Origin: an uncultured Crocinitomix sp.
GTDB lineage: Bacteria; Bacteroidota; Bacteroidia; Flavobacteriales_D; Crocinitomicaceae
Assembly (NCBI GenBank): GCA_905478225.1
Contig: CAJQHR010000003.1
Coordinates: forward strand, 56,360 to 120,359
Reading direction: 5' to 3'
Length of the DNA: 64,000 bases
Below are positions 25,373 to 34,189 of this stretch, piece after piece. The first letter of the stretch is position 1. Every line of letters begins with the position of its first letter. The position numbers and the translations under genes are program-made. Below the pieces are notes generated by a model. The model was not told where the DNA came from. It was given only the letters and a program-made list of their open reading frames with translations, and made no database searches.

Positions 25373-25391
25373 TCCATATCAAATAAAAAAT

Positions 25392-25405
25392 ATACCAATC
25401 GGTAT
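25392..25405. promoter_or_regulatory. TetR-type operator with overlapping promoter
   Basis: ATACC-AATC-GGTAT is a palindrome typical of TetR-family operators. It lies 22 bases before the tetR-like ATG and next to TATCTTTA (25409-25416), a near -7 element. Autorepression is the simplest reading. Confidence 0.6.
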
Positions 25406-25426
25406 TTTTTATCTTTATTTGCAGTC

Positions 25427-26023
25427 ATGAAAGGTAAAGCCGAACAAACTACCCAGTTTATCATTAGCACGGTTGCGCCCATTTTTAACAGAAGTGGGTA
25501 TTATGGTACGAGTATGTCGGATATTACCAAAGCTACTGGATTAACGAAAGGCGCAATCTATGGCAATTTTAAAAACAAAGAAGATCTAGCATTCGCCGCA
25601 TTTAAACACAATGTTGATTTAGTGGTCGACAGAATTAAGTCGGAACTCATTCAAATTGATTCACCAGTTGATCAATTGCGTGCTTTGCTTAATTTTTATC
25701 GCCGTTACCGTGCTTATACCTTAGAAATTGGCGGTTGTCCTATTTTAAATATTGGTGTTGATGCCAATCATCAGAATTCCGAATTATTGGCGAAGGTGCA
25801 AGAAGTGGTGAAAAAATCACAGAACTACATTCGAAAAATGATTGAGCTGGGACAAGCTTCTAAAGAGATTAAATCAGAAATTGATCCGGAGCAGTATACA
25901 AAGCGCATTTTTGCCTTAATTGAAGGTGCAATTTTTATGGCAGTAACTATGAATGATGATAGTTATGTCAATGATATGATGAACCATGCAGATAGATTAC
26001 TGGATGAAGAATTGATAAATTAA
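25427..26023 (+). CDS. TetR/AcrR family transcriptional regulator
   Basis: A 198-residue one-component repressor. An N-terminal helix-turn-helix (residues ~26-50: SMSDITKATGLTKGAIYGNF, then KNKEDLAFAAF) is followed by a helical ligand domain resembling the TetR_C_6 or YjdC-like group (GGCPILNIGVDANH, FALIEGAIFMAV). The start is supported by the operator and promoter placement, which leaves a leader of only a few bases. The target may be itself or the ABC exporter downstream (26387-28652), now separated from it by a transposase remnant. Confidence 0.9.
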   Translation: MKGKAEQTTQFIISTVAPIFNRSGYYGTSMSDITKATGLTKGAIYGNFKNKEDLAFAAFKHNVDLVVDRIKSELIQIDSPVDQLRALLNFYRRYRAYTLEIGGCPILNIGVDANHQNSELLAKVQEVVKKSQNYIRKMIELGQASKEIKSEIDPEQYTKRIFALIEGAIFMAVTMNDDSYVNDMMNHADRLLDEELIN

Positions 26024-26070
26024 ATTTTTTTGAACAACTGCGGTACTTCAACTAAAATGGAGCTGAATTC

Positions 26071-26205
26071 TTATTTTTCTAAGTGATATTTCAAGGCCTC
26101 ATAGGGTGTTTTCCCTTTAAAAGCTTCATTAGGTCTGCCGAAGTTATAAAATTCTTCCCATTGCTTTAACTTTTTATTTAAATCTACATCATCTTTGTTC
26201 ACCCG
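26071..26205 (-). pseudogene. Remnant of IS481/IS3-type transposase C-terminus
   Basis: The minus strand is open from 26205 to TAA at 26071. It reads NKDDVDLNKKLKQWEEFYNF, then RPNEAFKGKTPYEALK, the last ~40 residues of the integrase-core transposases of IS481/IS3 elements. A TAG (26206-26208) and unrelated sequence lie upstream, so the rest of the element is gone. The remaining intergenic bases, 26024-26070 and 26209-26350, show nothing else. Confidence 0.75.
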
Positions 26206-26353
26206 CTAATTCTCTTGTCACTTTTGTTAGTGGAACTGATAGTTTTGGTCAAATCATGTATCATGTCCAATCACTTTAACCATTCAAACATTAATCAAAC
26301 TTTTATTGTGAACAAATCGAAGGAACCCAAACAGAATACAGTAACTATTAAAC

Positions 26354-26361
26354 TAACTTTG
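26354..26361 (+). promoter_or_regulatory. Promoter -7 element for the ABC exporter
   Basis: TAACTTTG, exact consensus, 25 bases before the ATP-binding protein gene. Confidence 0.5.
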
Positions 26362-26386
26362 CTTATTTGTATAAAGCCACCACATA

Positions 26387-27322
26387 ATGGAAGTTTTAAG
26401 GGTAGAAAATATAGTCAAGCAATATGCAGGTCACACTGCACTCGACGATATTTCGATTGGCACTAAAAAAGGTGAGATTTTCGGATTACTTGGGCCTAAT
26501 GGTGCCGGAAAAACTACACTAATTCGTGTGATCAATCAAATTATAGGTCCGGATTCTGGTCAAGTTTTTTTAGATGGGAAAGTAATACATCCTTCTGATG
26601 TTGCTAAAATCGGATACTTGCCAGAGGAACGTGGTTTATACAAAAAAATGAAAGTGTACGATCAGGTCATGTATTTTGCAAGGCTCAAAGGCATGGGGAA
26701 ATTTGAAGCCAAACAAAAAATTGATCATTGGTTTGAAAAATTTGAGATTACCTCTTGGTATAACCGAAAAGTTGAAGAGCTTTCTAAAGGAATGGCGCAA
26801 AAAATTCAGTTCATCATTACGGTTATGCACGAACCTAAATTGCTGATTTTAGATGAACCTTTTAGCGGTTTTGATCCTATAAACGCCCAATTAATTCGGA
26901 ACGAAATTTTAGAATTAAAGAAGAATGGCGCCTCCATCCTTCTATCAACACATAATATGAATAGTGTGGAGGAAATTTGTGATTCAATTGCTTTAATCGA
27001 TCAATCAAAAATGATTTTAAATGGGAAATTGGCAGATGTAAAAAAGGAGTTTAAATCCAATACCTACGCCATTCAGTTTAAAGGAATGATGTTTGGTTTT
27101 GCGAATGCCCTTTTCGCCGACTTTTCACTAGAAAAATCTGAACAAATTGATGATGAAAGAGCAATTGCTTATGTCAAACTTTTAAAGGACAATAAGTTAA
27201 ATCATTTGCTTAAAGTAGCTATGTCTGTAGTAGAAATAGAGGCGGTAAATGAAGTCATTCCATCTATGAATGATGTATTTATTCAAGCCGTGCAAGGAAA
27301 GAATGGAGGGGATGATGAGTAA
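26387..27322 (+). CDS. ABC exporter ATP-binding protein (NatA-like)
   Basis: A 311-residue ATPase. Walker A GPNGAGKTT is at 36-44, the signature ELSKGMAQK near 145, Walker B LLILDEPFSGFDP near 165 and the H-loop LLSTHNMNSVEE near 195. The C-terminal ~90 residues are the DUF4162-type extension common to NatA-like drug or sodium exporters. The stop lies within the first codons of the permease gene (ATGAGTAA), so the two are translationally coupled. The substrate is unknown. Confidence 0.93.
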   Translation: MEVLRVENIVKQYAGHTALDDISIGTKKGEIFGLLGPNGAGKTTLIRVINQIIGPDSGQVFLDGKVIHPSDVAKIGYLPEERGLYKKMKVYDQVMYFARLKGMGKFEAKQKIDHWFEKFEITSWYNRKVEELSKGMAQKIQFIITVMHEPKLLILDEPFSGFDPINAQLIRNEILELKKNGASILLSTHNMNSVEEICDSIALIDQSKMILNGKLADVKKEFKSNTYAIQFKGMMFGFANALFADFSLEKSEQIDDERAIAYVKLLKDNKLNHLLKVAMSVVEIEAVNEVIPSMNDVFIQAVQGKNGGDDE

Positions 27323-28652
27323 AGTTGGTTTAATTATTAAACGCGAATATAGCGCCCGAGTTAAAAAACGGTCGTTCTTGTTAATTACTGCATTGGTTCC
27401 GCTGTTAGTTGCTGGTTTAGTCTTTTTGGCCATGTGGTTCAGTATTCAAGAAATAAAGCAGATTAATGTGTTGGTAGTTGATCCAGGAGACCTTTGCCAT
27501 GGCAAAGTTTTTACGGGTGACGAAACCAATCCACCAGCCGTTTTTTCTTTTGTGCAGGAGGATATATCGCTAGATGATTTTCAACATAATGAAGCCTATA
27601 AAGGATTTGATTTGTTGCTCGGTATTCACTCTCAAGTCATCACAAATAAGGGAATAAAAGGGTTTTTCCGTGAATCAATTACGCCCAAAGCCGAATATTA
27701 TATAAAAGATAAAATTGAATTAAGGCTAGAAGAATATTTTGCCATGGATCGTGGCATTAGTTTGAATGAATATCGGCGTATTCGACAAGAGTTTAATTTT
27801 CATTTAGCCAGTATCGATCCTGACGCACAAGACATGACCTACGCCCGTTGGGTGGGAATCGTCTTTTCAACGCTCATCTTTTTGTTTATTTATATCTATG
27901 CTTCTCAAGTGACGCACGGCGTGTTGGAAGAAAAAACGAGCAGAATTGTTGAGATTCTGGTTTCCTCAGTGAAGCCATTTCAATTAATGATTGGTAAAAT
28001 TATTGGAATTGGTCTTGTCGGCCTGACCCAATTCGCCATATGGATTGTGCTGATTGGGTTGTCGTTATTTTTAATGCGTGAGTTTGTTTTTCAGGACATT
28101 TTAGATCCACAGGTTTTGGCTGAGGCTATGTCGGCTTCTGGCGACTTATCAGGTGATTTATTGACAGGCGGAGGAAGTCATATCATGAAGGATAGTGCGC
28201 TTATTGATGTTATTTATAACGGCGTTCCTTGGAGTACATTATTGTTCTTATTCCTCATTTATTTTATGGGGGGCTATTTATTATTTGGAGCAGTGTTTGC
28301 CATTGTTGGGGCTGCGGTTGATTCTGAAACCGATTCACATCAAGCCATGCTGCCAGTTCAACTGACGGTCATCTTTATTTATGTGATTGGTTGTTTTGTG
28401 GTATTTAATCCTGGCGGCACAACAGCTATGTGGTTATCACAAATTCCGTTTACATCTCCGTTTATGATGTTGCAACGTGTGGCAGCAGGTGCGGTTCATT
28501 ATACAGAGTTGATTCTTTCTTTTGTTTTGCTATCTCTTATGATTTTTGTATCTTTAAAAGGCGCAGCCAAAGTTTACAGAACGGGTATCTTAATGTATGG
28601 AAAGAAAGCTTCTTGGAAAGAAATTTTTAAATGGATGCGCTATTCCAATTAG
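27312..28652 (+). CDS. ABC-2 type permease (NatB-like)
   Basis: A ~446-residue permease. One N-terminal membrane segment follows VGLIIKREYSARVKKRSF. Then comes a ~140-residue extracytoplasmic domain, then five or six C-terminal membrane segments including the THGVLEEKTSRIVEILVSSV-type motif of NatB/YhaP exporters. The start is at 27312 or 27315 (two ATGs), inside the end of the ATPase gene. The earlier in-frame ATG at 27270 lies deep in the ATPase gene and would add a segment unlike the family. Confidence 0.9.
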   Translation: MMSKVGLIIKREYSARVKKRSFLLITALVPLLVAGLVFLAMWFSIQEIKQINVLVVDPGDLCHGKVFTGDETNPPAVFSFVQEDISLDDFQHNEAYKGFDLLLGIHSQVITNKGIKGFFRESITPKAEYYIKDKIELRLEEYFAMDRGISLNEYRRIRQEFNFHLASIDPDAQDMTYARWVGIVFSTLIFLFIYIYASQVTHGVLEEKTSRIVEILVSSVKPFQLMIGKIIGIGLVGLTQFAIWIVLIGLSLFLMREFVFQDILDPQVLAEAMSASGDLSGDLLTGGGSHIMKDSALIDVIYNGVPWSTLLFLFLIYFMGGYLLFGAVFAIVGAAVDSETDSHQAMLPVQLTVIFIYVIGCFVVFNPGGTTAMWLSQIPFTSPFMMLQRVAAGAVHYTELILSFVLLSLMIFVSLKGAAKVYRTGILMYGKKASWKEIFKWMRYSN

Positions 28653-28669
28653 CTTGCAAAAATTAATTT

Positions 28670-29566
28670 GTGAAGCGCATAGCCATTATTGATTTTGGGA
28701 CAAACACTTTTAATTTATTGATAATCGATAAAACGATCAATGGTTTTAAAGAAGTGTATAGCACTAAAGTAGGTGTTGGTTTAGGTTTGGGCGGAATTAA
28801 TGAGAATCGAATTCACGAGGACGCAGCCGCAAGAGCTATTGCAACGCTAAAATTATATAAAGAAAAAGCCGTTTCACTAAATGTTGTCAAAATTGTGGCG
28901 TTTGGTACTTCAGCAATTCGCAATGCAACCAATAATACAGAATTTATTGAGCGAATAAAATCTGAGATCGGAATTGATATCGTTGTGATTTCGGGGAAAA
29001 GGGAGGCCGAACTCATTTATAAAGGCGTGACATTAGATTTGAAAGAGGATGCCTCTTTTATCGTAATGGACATTGGAGGAGGAAGTACTGAATTTATTTT
29101 TGGGAATAGAGAAAAATTATTTATTGCTGGAAGTTTTGAGATTGGAGCTTCTCGAATTTATCAAGCATTTAATTTTTCTGATCCTTATACACCGGCTAAT
29201 TGTCAAGAGATTGAAAACTATCTTGAAAATGGAGTTGGGGATTTTTTTGACACTATTCAAACAGATCAGTTGATAGGTGCAAGTGGATCATTTGAAACTT
29301 TTTATGAATTATTAAGCAATAAAGATTATCCCGAACATGAATATGTATATTTACCAAAAGCAGCATTAATGGCTCAGTTAGAACGAATTATTTATTCTAC
29401 CAAAGCCGAGCGAGAGATAGACGATCGAATTATTCCTATTCGAAAAAAAATGGCGCCAATAGCAGCCGTTAAAATTCGGTGGATAATTCGTAAATTGAAC
29501 ATTCAAAAAATTATTATTTCACCTTATTCTCTTAAAGAAGGAGTGATTGATGAAGTAAGTATTTGA
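28670..29566 (+). CDS. Ppx/GppA exopolyphosphatase family protein
   Basis: A 298-residue actin-fold phosphatase starting at GTG. It has the phosphate-1 motif AIIDFGTNTFNLLI near the N-terminus, AFGTSAIRNATN near 85, and the phosphate-2 motif VMDIGGGSTEFI near 133. The length fits the short two-domain Ppx/GppA proteins that cleave polyphosphate or pppGpp. It follows the exporter permease by 17 bases. Which substrate is used cannot be told. Confidence 0.92.
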   Translation: MKRIAIIDFGTNTFNLLIIDKTINGFKEVYSTKVGVGLGLGGINENRIHEDAAARAIATLKLYKEKAVSLNVVKIVAFGTSAIRNATNNTEFIERIKSEIGIDIVVISGKREAELIYKGVTLDLKEDASFIVMDIGGGSTEFIFGNREKLFIAGSFEIGASRIYQAFNFSDPYTPANCQEIENYLENGVGDFFDTIQTDQLIGASGSFETFYELLSNKDYPEHEYVYLPKAALMAQLERIIYSTKAEREIDDRIIPIRKKMAPIAAVKIRWIIRKLNIQKIIISPYSLKEGVIDEVSI

Positions 29567-29595
29567 ATAACAGATTAGAAGCTGAGTTAATTTTG
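29562..29595 (+). promoter_or_regulatory. Promoter for 29628 and 30119 genes
   Basis: TTTG at 29562-29565 and TAATTTTG at 29588-29595 are 22 bases apart. This matches the -33/-7 layout of the Bacteroidota sigma factor. The gene starts 33 bases later. Confidence 0.55.
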
Positions 29596-29627
29596 CTAAG
29601 CTTTTGACAAAAGGCTAAACTTAACCA

Positions 29628-30122
29628 ATGAACCAACCGCTAGCACACCTTGCAGGACATGCAAGAATATGGATTTTTCAATCTGATCGATTTTTAAATG
29701 CACATGAATGTGCGCAGATTAATAATGCCATGCACGAATTTATTCCAGGTTGGGCTTCGCATGGAAACGATTTATATGGTGGTTTTGCGCTCGAAAAAGA
29801 ACTCTTTTTAGTCGTGGGCGTGGATGAGGCTAAAAGTCCAGCGAGTGGTTGTTCTATCGATAGTTTAACCAGAGTTGTAAAAGAACTTGGGGCAACTTTA
29901 AACATCAATTTTTTCAATCGATTAGCCATTGCTTATGAAAACAATCAAGGAGAAATTGATATTGTGAGCATGTCAGATTTTAAACGAATGGTGACAGATA
30001 ATCAAGTGAATCAAGACACAATTGTGTTCAATAATTTAGTAAACACACGTGCCGATTTTGATACGAAATGGCGCACTTCTGTAAAAAATAGTTGGCACAC
30101 AAACCTACTTCAATTAGTATGA
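29628..30122 (+). CDS. Conserved Bacteroidota protein (often misnamed ABC transporter ATPase)
   Basis: A 164-residue soluble protein. It resembles a family labelled ABC transporter ATPase in Flavobacteriales databases, but no Walker A, Walker B or signature motif is present, so that name is not supported. Landmarks are ARIWIFQSDRFL near the start and NFFNRLAIAYE in the middle. The stop overlaps the start of the CAP-domain gene (ATGA), so the two are translationally coupled. The function is unknown. Confidence 0.75.
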   Translation: MNQPLAHLAGHARIWIFQSDRFLNAHECAQINNAMHEFIPGWASHGNDLYGGFALEKELFLVVGVDEAKSPASGCSIDSLTRVVKELGATLNINFFNRLAIAYENNQGEIDIVSMSDFKRMVTDNQVNQDTIVFNNLVNTRADFDTKWRTSVKNSWHTNLLQLV

Positions 30123-32503
30123 TTAAAATTCTTGGATTAATTCTATTTCTCGTTCCTGCATTCGGATGGGCGCAAGCTCCAAAAGTAGATGTCAAAAATT
30201 TCGATAGCGCCCAATTGAATAAATACATCTTGCTAGAGGTAAACTCCTTGAGAAAACGCAAACGACTAGACACACTGATATATGACCCAATTTTAGAAAA
30301 AGCGGCAGTTGATCAATCGCAATATATGGCGGCACAACAAGTTATTGGACACGGTCAAAAAAGCAAAGCGAAAGGTTCGCCTTATAAACGTGTTTTATTG
30401 TATGATGGAGCACATAATTTAATTGGCGAAAATGTTCAAGCTTATGATCTTGAAAAGGCCTTGAAAAAATCGAAAAACCGTTTAACTTATGATCGTTTAG
30501 CGCGAAATATCGTGAAGGTGTGGACGAAATCTAAACCTGATAACCTAAACTTATTAGAATCTACTTATGCAAACGTTGGTCACGGTTTTACACTAAATGG
30601 CGGCTTATTATTTACTTGTGAGGTTTTTGGATCCAAACCATTTGTTGAGAAATATGAATTCATCAAAGGAGTATCTGTTGGCACAAAAGAAGGTTTAGAG
30701 TGCCGGAATTGTAGAAAGGTACGCGATAAAATTTATAATGACGAAGTTTCTTTGGGTTGGTACACCGTTTCTAATGATTCAATTTATTATTGGAACGTGA
30801 ATAGTTTCGTCAAAAGAAGATTTTATCGGAAAATATCGGGCAAGTTTTTGATGAATACTAAGCGGAACAATTTAAATCAAGTCTTTAAGGCAAATGGAGT
30901 CATTACTGTGGATGTAATTCACAACGAACAATTTGATTGCAACGGTAAACCCAGTTTTCACAATTCGCCTTATCACAATGGATATTATATTGGATCATTG
31001 AATAAAACGCAGGTACTTTCAAGGGATATTCACCCTTCTTCGGAATTGGTGCAAGTCTTTGTAGGCATGAAACCAGCTTTTTCCGATACGTTTTATCAAG
31101 TCGATTTTCATTTGTTGAAAAAGCAGCGAAATTGTATTCAAACCAGTACCATTTATGTGACGCCTGATTATTTTGAACCACACGAGTATTTTCAAATACC
31201 GAGTCCGAAAGTCACTTTAGATAAAAACTTGATTATTGAAGATTCGGTCATCACAAAAATCCCATTTGAACGAAATCAAACCAATGAGGACACCTCTATT
31301 TTTCGTCCTTTAATCGCAATTATGGATAGTTTGATTAAAGAGGATCATCAAATTGAAACCATATTTTTTACTGGAGTGGCCTCAATTGAAGGAACCTTAA
31401 AAGCCAATCGGAAATTATTTCTTCGGCGTGGCGCTATTATTGAAGATTATTTAAGGCGTTATTATCCAAAAGTTCCTTTTGAAAGCGAGTTTTATGAGAA
31501 TTTTGATGATTTTCGTTCAGGTCTCGTTGCTGCGGGATATGCAGATGCCACTGAAATTTCAAACGACACTTTGAGAATGTTCGCAAACGATAATCGAGAT
31601 GATAAGGAAATTGCAAATGCACTTGATCAGTCGAGGTTTTCAACTATAAAAGTCATTTATCGTGACTATTTTCCAATAGAAGAAGGTTCGTATGGATTGT
31701 CAGTTGAAAGAATTAAGGATTTAATTGATGAAGGCAAAGTGAGTGAGGTTGTGCCATTATATTTGGTTATGGCCAATAAAGTAATTGATGGAGAATCGAC
31801 ACAACGAACGGAATTTTTGAATTTGGAATTCCCAAAAACGCCCGCTTATTCAAAGCTGCACTGGTATCAGTTTTTATTGGAGTTAGCGGCTATAAATTTG
31901 TTAGTGGATAGTGAGCGCCTTAACGAGCTAAAAGAATTAGGGGCCATTGCGAATGACGATACTTATTTGGAATACCGATTGCTTTTCAATTTATTCAATC
32001 GGGATGAGACCATTGATGTGAGTGATATGGATGAGGTATTGAATAATGTTCGTTCGAAAAAGCAAAAAGCTTGGATCGAAAGTTTGGCTTTGATATCGGC
32101 TGTTGAAAAAGGCAGAACTGCTCCAGATTTGGCCACTGCCGCATTGTTGGAGAATGTACTCAAACGTAAATTTGAATTGAATCAAACCTATTTTATATGC
32201 CAGTATCTAATTCAATGGGGTTATTCAGCAGAACCTTATGTGTTGCTTTCAAAGTTTGCACGGCGCTCAAATGAAATTCCAAAGCTGTATCTACAGTATT
32301 TAAAACTAGGCTATTTCCTGCAGCAATTTGAAAAAGAAGGGGAGTGGAAAAAAATTAAAATGGTAATTAAGAACTTGGCAGAAGATCATCCAGATGCATT
32401 TTGTAACCTCTTTAAGTGGGACGAAATGGGCGTAAGAAGTTTGGAGAAAAAAGAAATCGCCGAGTTGTTTTGCGAAAAGTGTGTAGAAGAGGGAAGCGAA
32501 TAG
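30119..32503 (+). CDS. CAP-domain and OmpA-like multidomain exported protein
   Basis: A ~794-residue protein with a signal peptide (ends FGWAQ). Residues ~30-180 are a CAP/SCP-PR1 domain: LEVNSLRKRK, AAVDQSQYMAA, GHGQ and IGENVQAY are recognisable, with histidines suited to metal binding. Residues ~395-520 look OmpA-like (FFTGVASIEGTLKANRK, LFLRRGAIIEDYL), where a peptidoglycan-binding fold is plausible. The last ~260 residues are helical and of unknown type. I chose the ATG at 30119 because it gives the signal peptide and overlaps the previous stop. The earlier frame start at 30092 lies inside the upstream gene. It is probably periplasmic and cell-wall associated. Confidence 0.8.
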   Translation: MIKILGLILFLVPAFGWAQAPKVDVKNFDSAQLNKYILLEVNSLRKRKRLDTLIYDPILEKAAVDQSQYMAAQQVIGHGQKSKAKGSPYKRVLLYDGAHNLIGENVQAYDLEKALKKSKNRLTYDRLARNIVKVWTKSKPDNLNLLESTYANVGHGFTLNGGLLFTCEVFGSKPFVEKYEFIKGVSVGTKEGLECRNCRKVRDKIYNDEVSLGWYTVSNDSIYYWNVNSFVKRRFYRKISGKFLMNTKRNNLNQVFKANGVITVDVIHNEQFDCNGKPSFHNSPYHNGYYIGSLNKTQVLSRDIHPSSELVQVFVGMKPAFSDTFYQVDFHLLKKQRNCIQTSTIYVTPDYFEPHEYFQIPSPKVTLDKNLIIEDSVITKIPFERNQTNEDTSIFRPLIAIMDSLIKEDHQIETIFFTGVASIEGTLKANRKLFLRRGAIIEDYLRRYYPKVPFESEFYENFDDFRSGLVAAGYADATEISNDTLRMFANDNRDDKEIANALDQSRFSTIKVIYRDYFPIEEGSYGLSVERIKDLIDEGKVSEVVPLYLVMANKVIDGESTQRTEFLNLEFPKTPAYSKLHWYQFLLELAAINLLVDSERLNELKELGAIANDDTYLEYRLLFNLFNRDETIDVSDMDEVLNNVRSKKQKAWIESLALISAVEKGRTAPDLATAALLENVLKRKFELNQTYFICQYLIQWGYSAEPYVLLSKFARRSNEIPKLYLQYLKLGYFLQQFEKEGEWKKIKMVIKNLAEDHPDAFCNLFKWDEMGVRSLEKKEIAELFCEKCVEEGSE

Positions 32504-32554
32504 GAATGCACCATTTTGACTTAATGGAAACAATTTTCAATTTATAACATGGTC

Positions 32555-32593
32555 AAAAAAAATACCACCGAGAATAACAGTGGCATTTTTTTA
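32555..32593. terminator. Intrinsic terminator after the CAP-domain gene
   Basis: Arms around ACCAC (32563-32567) and GTGG (about 32580-32583) with flanking A- and T-runs form a short, imperfect stem. The region 32594-32781 shows nothing further. Confidence 0.55.
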
Positions 32594-32781
32594 ATAGACA
32601 TGTTGCTTTCTTCTAAAATCTCCTCCGCTATCTTCAACATATCAAACTCACTCACTCTCACGCCTTATTATTAAGTATCCACAGCACGCTCGCTCAATTC
32701 TTTTTCAAATGGATTCCAATAGTCATACCAACAAAAATAGATCTGTACACATTACTTATTGAAAATTGATCATTGACACGC

Positions 32782-33198
32782 CTAGTGTCTTCCCCAAGCA
32801 ACAAAAATTGCTTTTCCTTTACCCGACGGAATCGTTTTATAATTCAGTTTAATTTTTTTGATAATGCGTCTGTTTCCAGGTAAATCAATAATTCGAGTTG
32901 TTGTACCCGCATTGAATCTTTTATTGAAAACGATATTTTTGTTTTCACCATTTCCAAAAATTATGTTTACGTTTTTTAAATGTAACGGTGCCTTACGAAT
33001 TAAAAACTTCACTTTCGAATAAAATCCTTCATGAAAAGTAACCAAAAGTACATCATGGTCTGCTTTCATATCGACCATCTTTGTGCCTAATTTTTCCCAT
33101 GCACCAGGCACGCTTAATGCCTTCGCTTCTACATTTGAAAAGCCAACTGCGCTAAATACAAGAGCAAATGTCAACCTTATCATTTTTAATATTTTCAT
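32782..33198 (-). CDS. Small secreted protein of unknown function
   Basis: A 138-residue exported protein (signal peptide ends SNVEA). The mature part begins PGAWEKLGTKMVDMKADHD and has alternating strands rich in Lys and Arg (RIIDLPGNRRIIKKIKLNY, FVAWG). It looks like a basic beta-sandwich. Proteins with the layout G-WE-LG-R-V--D-D, G----IDL-G--R-I are common in bacteria, but I cannot name the family safely. It stands alone, divergent from gldF. Its promoter is not obvious. Confidence 0.65.
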   Translation of the reverse strand: MKILKMIRLTFALVFSAVGFSNVEAKALSVPGAWEKLGTKMVDMKADHDVLLVTFHEGFYSKVKFLIRKAPLHLKNVNIIFGNGENKNIVFNKRFNAGTTTRIIDLPGNRRIIKKIKLNYKTIPSGKGKAIFVAWGRH

Positions 33199-33403
33199 AT
33201 TTCTATTTTTTAAAAGGTTATGTTCTTAAGACTTAAGATAATAGAAAAGGTTTAATTCTCGGTAATTAAAAATTGAAAACCGTCAACATGTTACCAATTA
33301 GAAAAAAGACCTTATACTCATCAAACTAGCAATACAGACGTTAGACACATTTAAATATTGATAATTTTAGTCTTTTTTAAAGGCATTTACATTTCAAAAC
33401 CAC

Positions 33404-33411
33404 TATTTTTG
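33404..33411 (+). promoter_or_regulatory. Promoter -7 element for gldFG
   Basis: TATTTTTG, exact consensus, 45 bases before the gldF ATG. Confidence 0.5.
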
Positions 33412-33455
33412 AACTTGTAGTTTTAATCGGATTAAGGGAAAGCAAAAAAGTATAA

Positions 33456-34187
33456 ATGAAAGCACTTTATTTAAAGGAGTTACGAAGTTTTTTAAGTTCA
33501 ATTATTGGCTATATATTCATAGCTATATTTTTGATTTTGAATAGCTTGTTTTTATGGATCTTTTCGAACGAAACCAATATCTTAGATGGCGGAACAGCGG
33601 ATCTTCGGGCGTTTTTTGAAGTTAGCCCAATGATTTTTTTAATCTTAATTCCGGCAATAACCATGCGTTCATTCGCTGAAGAGCGAAGAACTGGAACAAT
33701 CGAGTTATTGTTCACGCGCCCAATTTCTGATTTAACGATTATTCTTGCGAAATACTTCGCCGGCGTTACGCTTGTCTTGATATCGATTCTTCCAACCTTG
33801 GTTTATTATTTTACCGTGCACCAATTAGGTGAACCGATCGGAATTGTAGATGATGGAGCCACCATTACTTCCTATATTGGTTTGTTATGTGTCGGTGCTT
33901 GCATGGTTGCCGTAGGAATCTTTACTTCGAGTATTACAGAAAACCAAATTGTATCTTTTATTTTGGCCGTTTTTCTTTCCTGGTTTTTATACCAAGGCTT
34001 AGATTTTTTAGCCGTTTATAGTCAGTTCGGAGGTTTGGATTTAGTATTTAGAAACGTGAGTGTTGTCGAGCATTATGCAGCCATCCAACGGGGTGTCATA
34101 GATACTCGAGATATAGTATACTTCTTAAGTTTTATTGCGGTGTTTATTTTATCAACCAAGTTGGTGCTTCAAATGAGAAAATGGTAG
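33456..34187 (+). CDS. gldF: Gliding motility ABC transporter permease GldF
   Basis: A 243-residue ABC-2 permease with six membrane segments, opening MKALYLKELRSFLSSIIGYI. It has the block AITMRSFAEERRTGTIELL-T-P characteristic of GldF and NosY-like permeases. With GldG and the ATPase GldA it forms a transporter needed for gliding in several, though not all, gliding Bacteroidota. gldA is not in this window, as in other genomes where it lies elsewhere. The stop lies just before or within the gldG start. Confidence 0.93.
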   Translation: MKALYLKELRSFLSSIIGYIFIAIFLILNSLFLWIFSNETNILDGGTADLRAFFEVSPMIFLILIPAITMRSFAEERRTGTIELLFTRPISDLTIILAKYFAGVTLVLISILPTLVYYFTVHQLGEPIGIVDDGATITSYIGLLCVGACMVAVGIFTSSITENQIVSFILAVFLSWFLYQGLDFLAVYSQFGGLDLVFRNVSVVEHYAAIQRGVIDTRDIVYFLSFIAVFILSTKLVLQMRKW

Positions 34188-34189
34188 GT

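Noticed and set aside
29628..30122. ABC transporter ATPase annotation
   Set aside because: No Walker A, Walker B or signature motif is present. The name appears to be inherited from database mislabelling.
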